NCBI GenBank assembly: GCA_027924585.1
Contig: BSBM01000602.1
Coordinates: forward strand, 4,339,501 to 4,403,500
Source of the DNA: Larix kaempferi
Taxonomy: Eukaryota; Streptophyta; Pinopsida; Pinales; Pinaceae
Length of the DNA stretch: 64,000 bases
Direction: 5' to 3'
Part shown: piece by piece, positions 25,301-37,300 of the stretch
How the letters are laid out: every line of letters begins with the position of its first letter
Position numbering within the stretch: position 1 is the first letter of the stretch
The notes under the pieces: model-generated
The model's input: only the letters and a program-made list of their open reading frames with translations
Databases searched by the model: none
Told to the model about the DNA's origin: nothing
Made by a program: the position numbers and the translations under genes

Positions 25301-28300
25301 TTTGATCCATCAAGAAAATGGGTTTAATGATCATGTCCAAGATGATCACATCATCAACAAATAATAGCATAAAGATCACATCATCAACAGCAAATAACAA
25401 CATAAAGATGATCACATCATCAACAAATAGCAGCAGAAAGATCAGCACATGATGTCAAAGACAACCATCCCCATCCTATATATGATTTGAGAGAAAGGAT
25501 CCCAACAACGCAGATCCCAAGGAGAGTCAATGAGAGGTAGAAAACTTGTTTGACCCCTACAATACTCTTGATGAAGTCCTAGAGTTCATAGGTGGTGTGA
25601 AGAAGACTAGGAACCGATCATTGTCTCATGACGACAACCAAAAGGTTATTTCAAGCGCCAATTTCATATAACCACTAGAACGAGGCCTCTCATAGGACCA
25701 AGTCAAGTGCCTTCTAAAAGTCCAAAAAACAACAAAAGGTTTTCAAAGAGCAATGATCGACCTCATAATATACCAACTGATATTTTATGTTTTGTTTATG
25801 AAGTTTCTGATGATGTTGCTTTCTTTTAGTTTTATGGTCCATATTTAAAGGAAACATGAATGCATGTGATGAGCTACCATGAGCATACATGCAAATGCAT
25901 AGGTTTTCCAACCCCTAAATAACCCAAATAATCAGAAATGCTATAAAGTAGGGATAGAAATAATGCATGTATGTACCAATAGCAGTAGTAGTAAGATGTA
26001 GATCAGTATGGAACCAGTATATGAGATATGTGCCAAGTATCGAGCAAGATATGAGGTGATCTTCCTCCAATAATGCGCCCTTATGATAAATGCGCACTCT
26101 TTAGTATAGGAATGGATGCATGAGAGATCAATTGATGTCAGAATGCTCCCGGATGAAGGTATTAGGGTTAGAATCCCTCTCTGATCAATATGGCATTGGC
26201 ATGCAAGCCATGCAATAACTCTAAGGCACAAAACATGGAGATCCTCAAGGAAAGTCACCCATGCATGAAAGGGCGCCCCTCAATCACTGATTTTGATGAT
26301 AACTTGATCCAGAAGCTGAATGAGCAGCCTGTATTCAATAACTGCGCTAATATTGATGCTCTTAAAAGGATGGAAGCTGCATGCAGACAAAAAGATGACA
26401 GTTTACTAAGATATGAATATGCCTTGTTTTGTCCAAGTCGCCCATGCGGAGATGGCAAGTCCTCCTGCTCTATAATGTATCTAGATCCTTGTAGAATGTT
26501 GAAGAATATTGTATGATCATAGTAGTAATGTTGAATTTGGATGATACAACCCTGATAATGACTAGGGCTGATAGATTTCACTGCCGAAATACACTTGATG
26601 GTTGAGTGGTGTGCCATCAACCAAAAACTAGCTCTTTGAGCTCTCCAAGTCTACTTCTCAAATCAATAATCAATAAGCAGACTGTTACCGGATGAACTAG
26701 CAAGGCTAGCGTACGATGAACAAATGTATGGAGAGTGTGACCACTATCACCTCAACCGCACTTCCAACTGCTTCGGAGAGTTGGAACCTCCTACTTCGGA
26801 GAGTTGGAACCTCCAAAGGGAGAGCCCTTCAATGACCTGCAAACACATATGACCAAAAACAACTATGTCTCCTAGAAGACCAAATTAGTGACCAGTGCCT
26901 TAATCAATATGATTTCATGAGGGAGGAAGACATACTAGTTAATTATGCATTTTGGAGATGCCAAATATATCAAGTCAACGTATTCACAATCAATGGCAAT
27001 TTAGCATACTAATAAGATCATTCATCAATGATTAACATAGACCACCAAGTGAGTGTAAATACCAATGGCAAGAAAGTGTGGTCACCACTAATAATTATGA
27101 ACTGAAGTAGTACAATATAACAGTCAATCCAGCATGATGATATCAGTCCAAACAAATGTGTGTGATAGCAATAGGTTTGATGCAAGTAGTATAACAAAAT
27201 AATTCCAACGTAGGCTTCCACACTTAACCACTTTATTCATGCAAGTTAAATAAACTTTCAGACTCTAATAAGATGGTTTCAGACCTCTTTATCAGTGATA
27301 TAGCAGCACTATAACAGTGGTAAATCAATCAAGAGAAATGAGAACAAGATTAACAATCTTGCTTGCACTTTCAACCAATTTCACCATCAACTTTTATGCA
27401 TCAATTGTGAGTTATCAGGCTGCATGTAAAGTGAATTTCAGACCTCTTATGATGTAAATATATCGGCCTTTAAACAATAAGTCAATGTAACTTTATAGCT
27501 AACCTTGTATGGTTGTTGGTGTTGGTAAGGAGCTGACTTGGAGAGAGCTGCTAAGTGGGCAAATTGTTAGTTTTACAGACCAAAGTACAGCAGAAATAAG
27601 ACTGCTACAAGTTGTTTCCAGCCCTGATTTTGGGCAGCGAAGAGTGGTTTCCAGCCCATACATAAGTCCATTAGAAGTGTGGATAAATAAAGCTTATCGA
27701 AGCAATCCTCCTCCATGGAAACAATATCAAAGCTTCCAGGTCCCTGTAGTCACCTAACCTTCATCTGTTATCCTAATGGAAACGTTAGTACATATTTTGC
27801 TTTGGGATCGGTGAGATCTTATCATGAATTCTCTGTAAAGACAAAGGTAAGGGATCAAGTATGAATTGCTTACTTAAATGGTTACATCGGTGATATGATT
27901 TCACTTAACCCTTCTTGATTCTTATGTTTAGCATAGGTAGGTTTAGGTTCATTTGATTTAGGCATATACTGTTACCCATGCATTGCATTTGTTGTTCCTC
28001 ATGTTTACATAGGTTAGTCGCTTGTTCATTCAGTTTATTTTTCCATATCATTCTATTGAGCAAGGCAGGACGGAAGTGTTGTTGATCTCTTTGGATATTT
28101 GATGTGTTTGTAGGTCTACAGGTATCTAGATGATTCATGAATTCTCGAGCACTCTCAGGAGGAGCACTCGTCCCGCAGTTGGAGCCAATGTTACGTGGTA
28201 CCAGTACCGGCACACCTGCAGATGTGCATTAGGGAGAGGGTCATTTTTTCTTGACCAGGAGTGGTGTTATCCAGCATTTTTTGAGTGGGGGTTATGGCCA

Positions 28301-31300
28301 GACCCTTTGGTCCTTCTCCTACGAGTACTATGCCTTAGTGGCATTGTTGACTGCCTCATTAAAGGGTTTGAAGCCCTGAAGTTGGTGTTCGGGGTTCCTA
28401 GGGGCGGGTCACTATGTCACATGACCCCCCACCTGTTTTATTACTCCGGTGACATTTCTCTCAACATTGAGGCTTTTGTCTCTCTTCCAGGTCACCACAA
28501 ATACCCTCTTGGTCCCTCTGCACCACAGCGCCATCTCTCCTTGGGCTTCTTCTCATGATGACATCATCTCTTGTGCCATGACTTACTGCATGATATGGGG
28601 GGGGCGGTGAGGGATTTTCACTACTGTTGGGATTAGATGGAGTATGGCGTCCCCCCTGCCTACTCCAATCTTCAGTTTGGAATATTTTTCTCATTTTCAG
28701 TCATTTTAGTCACTCTTGGATGAACTCTGGGGAAAATGCCCCAAGTTACCCACATATTTGATTATTTTATATTATTTTATGTTATAATTTTAAATTGACA
28801 TTTTAAAGCATGTAGGCTTGACTATTTTGTAAAAAGTGAGTGTGAGATTATATAAATACAATCTCCTCACTTCATTTTTACAACAACTTATGGGATAAAA
28901 TTCATTATGTTACTTTTTTACTCAAGATTAGCCTTGTGAAGTGATGTGCCCCTCTTGGAGGGATGATTTTTCTTGCTCTTGGATGTAGTTGGATGCACTC
29001 TTTGTTTTGCTAATGCTTTGTGGATGCTAGAATGGTTGGAATAACTCATACTCAAATAAGTCTTTTACATTTTTAAAGTTTTCTTGGTGAATGGTAGCTA
29101 AATTTTGCATCTTAAATGATTGAATGGTACCCCTAGGGCTGCATTCTCTTTGAATAGGGTCATTTATCTACTTTTTATCCCTTAGCATAGTAGAAACGCT
29201 CCCAAGAGGAGGTTTTTACAAAGTATAGCCATGGAGCTCCAACTTTGCCCTAGTTTAGGTTCTTGAAACCAACCCTAAGCGTTGTTTCAAGAAGCCCTAA
29301 TCTAGTGACAATGAGAAACTACCTCCTCCAAGAGGAAGGTTGGTCACCTTCTTCTAAAGCTAGGGTTTGGGGTAATATCCATTAAAACCCTAAATTGGTC
29401 TATCTTTCCTCCATCAAACCCTAGTTTGTACTTTTGTAAATATTATTTTCAGGTTGATTTTTGTATTTTGCTTTTGTAATTAGGTCTGCAATTTTATGTC
29501 AAAAACCCTAGAAAAATTGTTTTTAAAATCGTTTTTTGCCTTCCTAAAATTTTGGCCCTCTCCTACTATTTCACTCTGCCTTCTTTAGCCATAAAAAACC
29601 TAGGGCGAAATTTAAGAAGCCCTAAAAATTTAAAAGTATCAAAAAATCCTTAAAAAACCCTAAAAACCAAAAAAAATATTTTTTTCCAATTTTTGGCCTC
29701 CCTAAAATTTCGTCCCTCCCTCCTGAAAATTCGGCATACCATTTAAAGCCCTAAAAACCCTAGGGCGAAATTTTAGGAATCCCTGCAAATTTAAAAATAT
29801 AAAAAATTCCTAACAACCCTAATTATACATGTGTAATTATTATTTCTAGGTTAAATTTTTGCATTTCTTTTGTAATTAAGTTTTATTTTCTATTTTGTAT
29901 ATTAATTAAACCCCGAAAACTAAACCCTAAACCTAAAATCAGACTTAGGTTTTCTCCTAAAAATCCTAACGACCTCCCTTTTCTTCCTCATTTGCCTTCG
30001 CTCTCCTTATTCCTCACCTCGCTTTCCTCTTCCATCTCCTCTTCCTCCTTCTCCTCTTCCCTTCTTTCCTCCCTCTCTCCTTCCTTTCTTCCTTCTCTTC
30101 CTCTTTTCTCCCTTCACTTCCCTTCTTTCCCATACCTCAGCCCTCCTTTATTGTTGCATATAAGTCTGCAACAAAATTGCAGACTGTCACTTGGATAGTC
30201 CTCTCCTTCATGCCATAACACCTACACAAAACACTATAAAAGTTAGTCATTATATTCTTCTAATGTCTAAAAAGGGTGTCCTAAAGAGGTGAGTACTGTT
30301 GTTACATGAAGTTTAATTACAGGTCTGAAATTGCATATTAAACTACAGTACATACAGTCCTCAAGCTAGTCCGTATTGTACTCATATTTATTGTCATAAA
30401 TGTTTAAGGGTTGAAGTGATCCAATAATGCTAGCTTAGCAAACTTGTTTACATTTTCTACACATCTTAATTGCTGCTACGAATTTACCATAATTAGGACT
30501 GTCAAAACTTATCTACTGTTGATATACACTTTGGAAACTTATATTCATTGCATGAAAATTGATAAAAGGAAGTGATTGAAAGTAGAAGCTGTATTGGAGT
30601 ACTCAAGTGTTGTCCTAACAGGACTACTTACTGTCATCATACCGCTTTTAAGGCTATCATACTGTATAAACTGTATTGATCATATCAATCCCTATATTTG
30701 TCATTAAAGAGTTTATGATTGGTTATATGCTCTTCTCTCATTGCACTTGCATTAAATGACATATGATTGCATGTTAAATGTCTATTGCTGATGAATACTT
30801 GTCTTAATGAATGTCATACTCCATTAATTTTACATATCTTGTCTTGGAACACTTTGAGATACAGATATTGGTTTGACAACAGTTTAGTATCTACAAACAC
30901 TTCTCTCACATAGTATGTCTCCTTTGTTCATAGAATTAATTGAATAAAGGCATTGGTCATCTAGGAGGCATAGCTTCCTTTGTTATAAGTGTTTTGCAGA
31001 TCATTGAAGGGCTCCCCCCTTGGAGGTTCCGACTCTCCGAAGCAGTTTGGAGAAGTGACTAAGGTGACAGTGGTCACTTTCTCCGTACATTTGTTCATCG
31101 AATACTAGCCCTACTAGTTCATCCGGTAACACAAACCTTACTCATTCGCTTTACCTGGCCTGACCTAACTTTTGCATGACTAGGTCGCTTTTCTCTTCTA
31201 ATTTCTAGTTGACTTGCATGCATTGCTTTATGTGTGTATGAAAGCTCAATAAAGGTGTTTCGGTGGATGCAACATGAAATATGGCCCGCATGTAATGCAT

Positions 31301-34300
31301 GCAGGTGGCCGCTAGTTTCTGTGGCCCTCATTTTCCTATTGATGATCTAATAACCATAATTAAGATCTTCTTATGGTATAAATGGTATCAATCCTCAGTC
31401 AATTCCCTGAATGTCAATACCCGCTCAAACCTATGGGAATTAGATAGGTTAGAGGGATGGTCCTCTGTGCTTAAGCAGAATTGGACATTACAGTCCTCCC
31501 CGCTCAAAATTGCTTGTCCTCAAGCAACTATAATGTTGGGTGTTGTAATACTTGTTCTCCTTCCCAAGTGGCCTCTTCTATAGGCAGTTCTTTCCATTGA
31601 ACCAAGTACTCTTGAATGATCCTGTTCCTTAGTTTTCTTTCTCGAACTTCCAGGATTCGTTCTGGAACCAAAATCAATTGCCCCTCATCATCAAGGGGGG
31701 GTATTTCTGATTAAGTAACAATCTGATGAACTACTGCTTTCTTGAGGTTAGAAACATGGAACACGTTATGAATCTTGCTTTCTTGTGGTAATTTGAGCTC
31801 ATATGCTACCTCTCCCACTTTCTGAATTATCTTGTAAGGACCATAAAAGCAAAGCTTAAGTTTCTATGCTCCTTTCTATTTAAGGGATGATTGTCTGTAA
31901 GGCTGCAGACGTAAGTATACCAAATCCCCTACCTCAAAACTGTGCTCAATCATGTGTCTATCTGCATATATCTTTTGTTGATTCTGGGCAACCTATATGT
32001 TTTCTTTGAGTATCTTGAGAATATCTTGACTTTCCTGAATCCACTCCTTGGCTTTAGGAGCCCTGTTGTCACCAAATATCAAATCTGCAAAAGATAAGGC
32101 ATCATAACCGTACAATGCTTTGAAAGGAGTCATACCGATAGTCATATGGTGTGTAGTATTGTAGTAGTGTTCACCTAGGTGTAGCCATTTAATCCATGTT
32201 CTCTACTAACCTGCTACATAGTTCCTCAAGTATCCTTCAATCCACTTGTTAACTATCTCTCTCTATCTGTCGCTCTGAGGATGATAACTCGTGCTCATAG
32301 CCAATTCTATCCCAACCAACCTGAAAAGCACCTACCAATCAGTGAACTTGTTGTCTCTATCACTGACAATGGTCTTAGGTAACCCGTGCAACCTGAATAC
32401 CTCTCTGAAAAACAACTCTGCTACTTATGTGGTTGAATAGTCAAAAGGATTGGCAAAGAAGTGAGGGAACTTAGTCAACTTGTCCACCACTACGTACAAA
32501 CAGTCTCTACCATGTACCTTGGGCAACCTTGTAATAAAGTCCATTGAAATGCTTTCCCATTTTTGCTCGGGAATGGGTAATGGTTGTAGTAGACCTGCTG
32601 GATGAGTATGCTCTATCTTATTCTGTTGGCACAAACTGCATTCCCTCACATGTTGCATCACATCATTCTTGAGGCCCTTCCATGAGAACCTCTCAATAAT
32701 CTGTCCGTAAGTCTTAAGAAACCCCTGGTGTCCTGCTAAAGGTGAGTTATGAGAAGCTTGTAGAATATTTTTCTTAAGTGCAGACTCGACTAAGTAGATC
32801 TTGTTCTTATAGTATATAATGTCATCTATTACTCTACTCCTGTCATCTTGAATCTATCCATCCAATATTTCACAAGCAAACTTATCTTTGGAGTATTCGA
32901 CCAAAAGATGAGATCTCCAATCCGAGGAAACGCTCACAAGAGATAAAGTGGTTTGTCGTCTAGAAAGTGCATCTGCTACCTCATTGTTTTTTCCCTTTAT
33001 GTATTCAATCTCGAAGTCATAAACTTGAATCTTACTCACCCATTTCCGTTGCCTCTCATTCAATTCTTTTTGTTCCAAGAAGTACTTTAAGTTGTTGTGA
33101 TGTCTTAATCTTGAATTTGCCACCCAGTAAGCATTGTCTGAACTTGGTTAGCGCATGGAAAATGGCTAGCATTTCCTTGTCATATATTGAATAGTCCTTG
33201 AGTTTTCTACTCTTGAATGCAATAGGGTAATTATTCTGCATCAATACTGCTCCAATACCCTCTCCTAAAGCATCACATTCTAATATGAATGGTTGTGTAA
33301 AATCCGGTAGTGCTAGTATAGGCCATGAACTCATTACCTTTTTCATTTTCTAAAATCTCTGTTGTGCTGCCTCTAACCAACTGAATGCCCATTTCTTAGT
33401 AAGATTTGTGAGTGGTGTTGTCATATGTGAGAAACTGCTAACATACCTCCTATAGTAGGTGCAAAGGCCCAAAAATCCTTTCAACTCTGTCACACTTTTA
33501 GGTGCATGCCAATCCAGTATGGCTCTAATCTTTTCCAAGTGTACCTGTACCCCATTTGCTCCTATCACGTGTCCCAAATATAACATCTCTTGCATACCGA
33601 ACTCGCATTTGGACATCTTTGCATATAGTGATTGTTCTTTTAAGATTCCAAGTAATTCATCAAGGTGCTTTAAATGATCTTCCCAAGTCCGACTGTAAAT
33701 CAATATATCATCGAAGAATACCAGAAGATACTTGTGTAACTAAGTCTTGATGGTGTTGTTCATACATGGCTGTAAAGTAGTTGGTGCATTAGTGAGCCCA
33801 AATGGCATCACTAGAAACTCATAGTGTCCGTAGTGACGACATAAAGCAGTCTTTGGAGCAACTTGTTCCTAAACCGTATTTGATGGTAACCTGTCAATTT
33901 TGGAGAAGTATTTTACCCCCTGTAGTTCATCCATCAACTCATCAATCCTTGGGATTGCATACATGTTTTTAATTGTTTTCTTGTTAAGCGCCCTATAATC
34001 AATGCACATGCGTAAGGTCCCATCCTTCTTTTTTACTAACACCACTGAGGATGCAAATGGACTGCAGCTACGTTTTATGTAACCCAATTTGAGCAACTCT
34101 TTGATCATGTTTTCAATTTCATCTTTATATCTTTTTGGGTGCCAGTAAGGGGTAGTGATGACTGCTTGAGTCCCCTCCTCTAACTGAATAATGTGATCAA
34201 ATTCCCAATCTGGAGACTTACCTGATGGAATATCTACAAATACTTTGTCAAGCTTCTGTAATAGTGCCTATATGTCTGTTGGATGTTGTGTGACTCTATC

Positions 34301-37300
34301 TGGTGGCTTCCTAAAAGTAGCCAAGCACTATGTTGCCCACTCTGTCTCCCTGTCGGAGTACGGCCTCCATCCTGTGTGATTATACTGCTCTAGGAGGGTA
34401 GCTACTCATACCCCTCAAAACAACTCTCTGTCCTTCTGTTCCTGAAATTCCATCTCCATGATCTGGTAGTTCGTAGAATATTTTCCAATGGAATAAAGCC
34501 TCTGAACTCCCAACACCACATTCGTGTCTGGTACATCAACCACATAAAATATCTCTATCAATGTATAGTTCCCTAGAGTCAATTTCAATTTCGGAATTTG
34601 TTGAGTGAACTTCATGGTGTGGTTGTCTGCTGCAGATACTGTAAATCCATCAAATCTCTCAGTCTAGATAGCTCTCCTTTTTACCCATGCAGCATAAATA
34701 AAGTTGTGGGATGCCCCACCATCTATCAACACTCCAACCCTGTTGCCCTGTATGACACCTCTTATCCAAAGACTGTGGAATCTAGGAACTCCAGATAGTG
34801 TAGCAATGACACCTCATCAGGAGACTATTGCTCCTCTGTTGCGTGAAGTGCCTCTCCATGCTCTTGGTCCTGATCATCCTCATCCTCTCCACTGTTGGAG
34901 TATACCTCTATGTAGTGAGCCTTTCCCTTCCCTGAACACCTGTGAACTGGTACCCATGGCTCCTGACGATTGAAACACAGTTTCTTTCTTCTAAGGTCCT
35001 GGCGGGTATCATTATCCATCCACTCTTTCTTGGGCCATTGGAAGGGTCTCCTCTCCTTATCTTTTATAGGAAAATTGGTTCTAGGAGGAAACTTATTTTT
35101 GGAATGGAATCCTATAAATCTCTGGTACGACTGATGGCATCAAACAGGGTGGTGGGTCTATAAGCCTTAACCCATCCACGTAAGGGTTCAGTGAGAGCCT
35201 CAGTGAACAACATAATTAACTTGCTCTCCGAAAAATCTGTCACCATGACTGCTACCCTTTGGAACTCATATATGAATGATTTTGGACTACCTGTCTGCTT
35301 GAGTTGTGCTAGCTCTTTCAAATTTACCTCAGGGTCTTTCCTGTCAAAGCGCTCGATGAGCCTTTGTGTAAAATCTGTATAAGAGGTGATGGTGTTGTGA
35401 CCCAATGTCACTAGCCTATGGTACCACCACTTGTGGGATTCCCCATCCAAATGCAAAGTAGCCAACTTAATGGCATTTGTCTCCATCATGGGGTTGAGTT
35501 GGAAGTAAGTGTCCAACTTCTGTACCCAATTCCGCGCTAGGCCATTGTACCCAATTCCGCGCTAGGCCATTGTACCCAATTCTGCGCTAGGCCATTACGG
35601 GTGCCATCAAAGGTAGGAATAGTCAATTTCCCTACTGTGCATTGTAATTCATAGTTCTAGTTGAAAGCCTTGTTATAATCTCTCGGTCTGCTCTTACTCT
35701 TAAAATGACAAAAATCTGTAAAGGTCATGGCTGACTGGAAGTCATCTCCTAGTGCTCTGTGATGAATGCATGTGATGAGCTATGCTTGCATGCAAATGCA
35801 TGGGTTTTCCAACTCCTAAATAACCCAAATAATCATAAATGCTATAAAGTAGGGATAGAAATAATGCATGTACGTACCAATAGTAGTAGTAGTAGATGTA
35901 GATCCGCCCTTATGATAAATGCGCACTCTTCAGTATAGGACTGGATGCATGAGAGATCAATTGATGTCGGAATGCTCCCAAATGAAGGTACTAGGGTTAG
36001 AATCCATCTATGATCACTATGGCATTGCCATGCAAGCCATGCAATAACTCTAAGGCTCAAAAAGTGGAGATCCTCAATGAAAGTCTCCCATGCATGAAAG
36101 GGCACCCCTCAATTACTGATTTTGATGATAACTTGATCCAGAGGGTGAATGAGTAGCCTGCATTCAGTAACTATGCTAATAGCGATGCTCTCGGAAGGAT
36201 AGAAGCTGCATGTAGACAAAAAGATGACTACATACTGAGATATGAAGATGAATTGCTTTGTCCAAGTCGCCCATACAGAGATGGCGAGTCGTCCTACTCT
36301 AGAATGTAGCTAGATCCTTGCAGAATGTTGAAGAATATTGTATGATGATAGTAGTAATGTTGAATCTGGATGATTTAACCCTAATAGTGACTAGGGAAGA
36401 TAGATTTCACTGTCGAAATACACTTGATGGTTGAGTGGTGTGCCTGTTGCCGCCGGATACGCTCCTCGGGGAAAACGGGGTTAGCGTGGCAGAAATCTTC
36501 AAGCCACTAGGTGTGTCCTTGGGGGCAAGTCTCATGTCAGGGTTGTCCCCTAATCCTAACTCCTTCGTTTAGGCTAACTCCTAACGAAGCCAAGGGGGGT
36601 AGTCCCTATGAAAGAGTTTCTAAGGCTCTTCAATTATTTATTAGTTGTGGATGTGAATTTATTTAGGAGTTTCAAAATGGATTACTAAAACAAGCAACTG
36701 CAAATGTGAAATTTGTATTCAACAGCATAAAAAGATATACGACATTCATAACATATTTGACTGAAAGCAAATAAAGATAATAAAGTTGTACCAGTGCCAA
36801 TGGAGTCAAAATAACAGAATGCTGCTGAAAAATAGTAAATGTTTTGCAGTGTACTTGGTCAGTTTTAATTTATTAAGATGGTGAATAGATTAAGGGGAAG
36901 GAAATTCTCGATATACCGTGAGGTACTGGGAATATGTTCGGATTATGACAAAGGTGGTTTCGCACTTGGAAATGTAGGTTGGATCGGAGTCTCTGGGAGG
37001 TCTTCAACACTACACCAATCGAGGGTGCAGTCTAACAGTATTTCGAGGTCACTATCCAGTGGTTCCTGCTTCCTTTGAAGAATTTGCCCACACAATAACA
37101 AAGACTGATACATAAGATTTTCATAATGTATTGGGGAAGTTGTTTTTATTAAGGTGAGTTGTTTATTACATGTGGAAAGTTAAAAAGTGCACACTTCAAC
37201 TTTTAGTTATCCCAAAGATCAGGGTGAACCTGCGATGGGCAAGAGCATACACCTAAGGACGGATTGTTTATTCCAATTAAGATTGAAATGCAAAAAGGAA

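Larger units (their letters stand above)
26683..31131. mobile_element. Element T: 4.45-kb element with ~250-bp terminal inverted repeats
   Basis: The left end TGTTACCGGATGAACTAG and right end CTAGTTCATCCGGTAACA are perfect reverse complements. Imperfect inverted identity continues for about 250 bp (left to about 26,935, right from about 30,910). The target duplication is CAGAC (26,678-26,682) and CAAAC (31,132-31,136), inside the F LTR; the unoccupied site is visible at 39,490 (cagaccttact). No transposase motif was found. TG...CA ends and a 5-bp duplication are LTR-like, but a 250-bp inverted repeat is not. It could be a non-autonomous TIR or foldback element, or an inverted pair of LTR fragments. 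Confidence 0.8.

Noticed and set aside
28130-28558. 142-codon frame in element T as a transposase
   Set aside because: No DDE/D motif, zinc finger or any transposase-like pattern; composition resembles non-coding sequence.
29440-29960. Interstitial telomere repeat (TTTAGGG type)
   Set aside because: aaaccctaaa words are frequent but irregular and separated by other sequence; no tandem 7-mer run exists.
29992-30198. 68-codon Ser/Pro/Leu-rich frame
   Set aside because: Low-complexity pyrimidine run; every frame of such sequence is open by composition.
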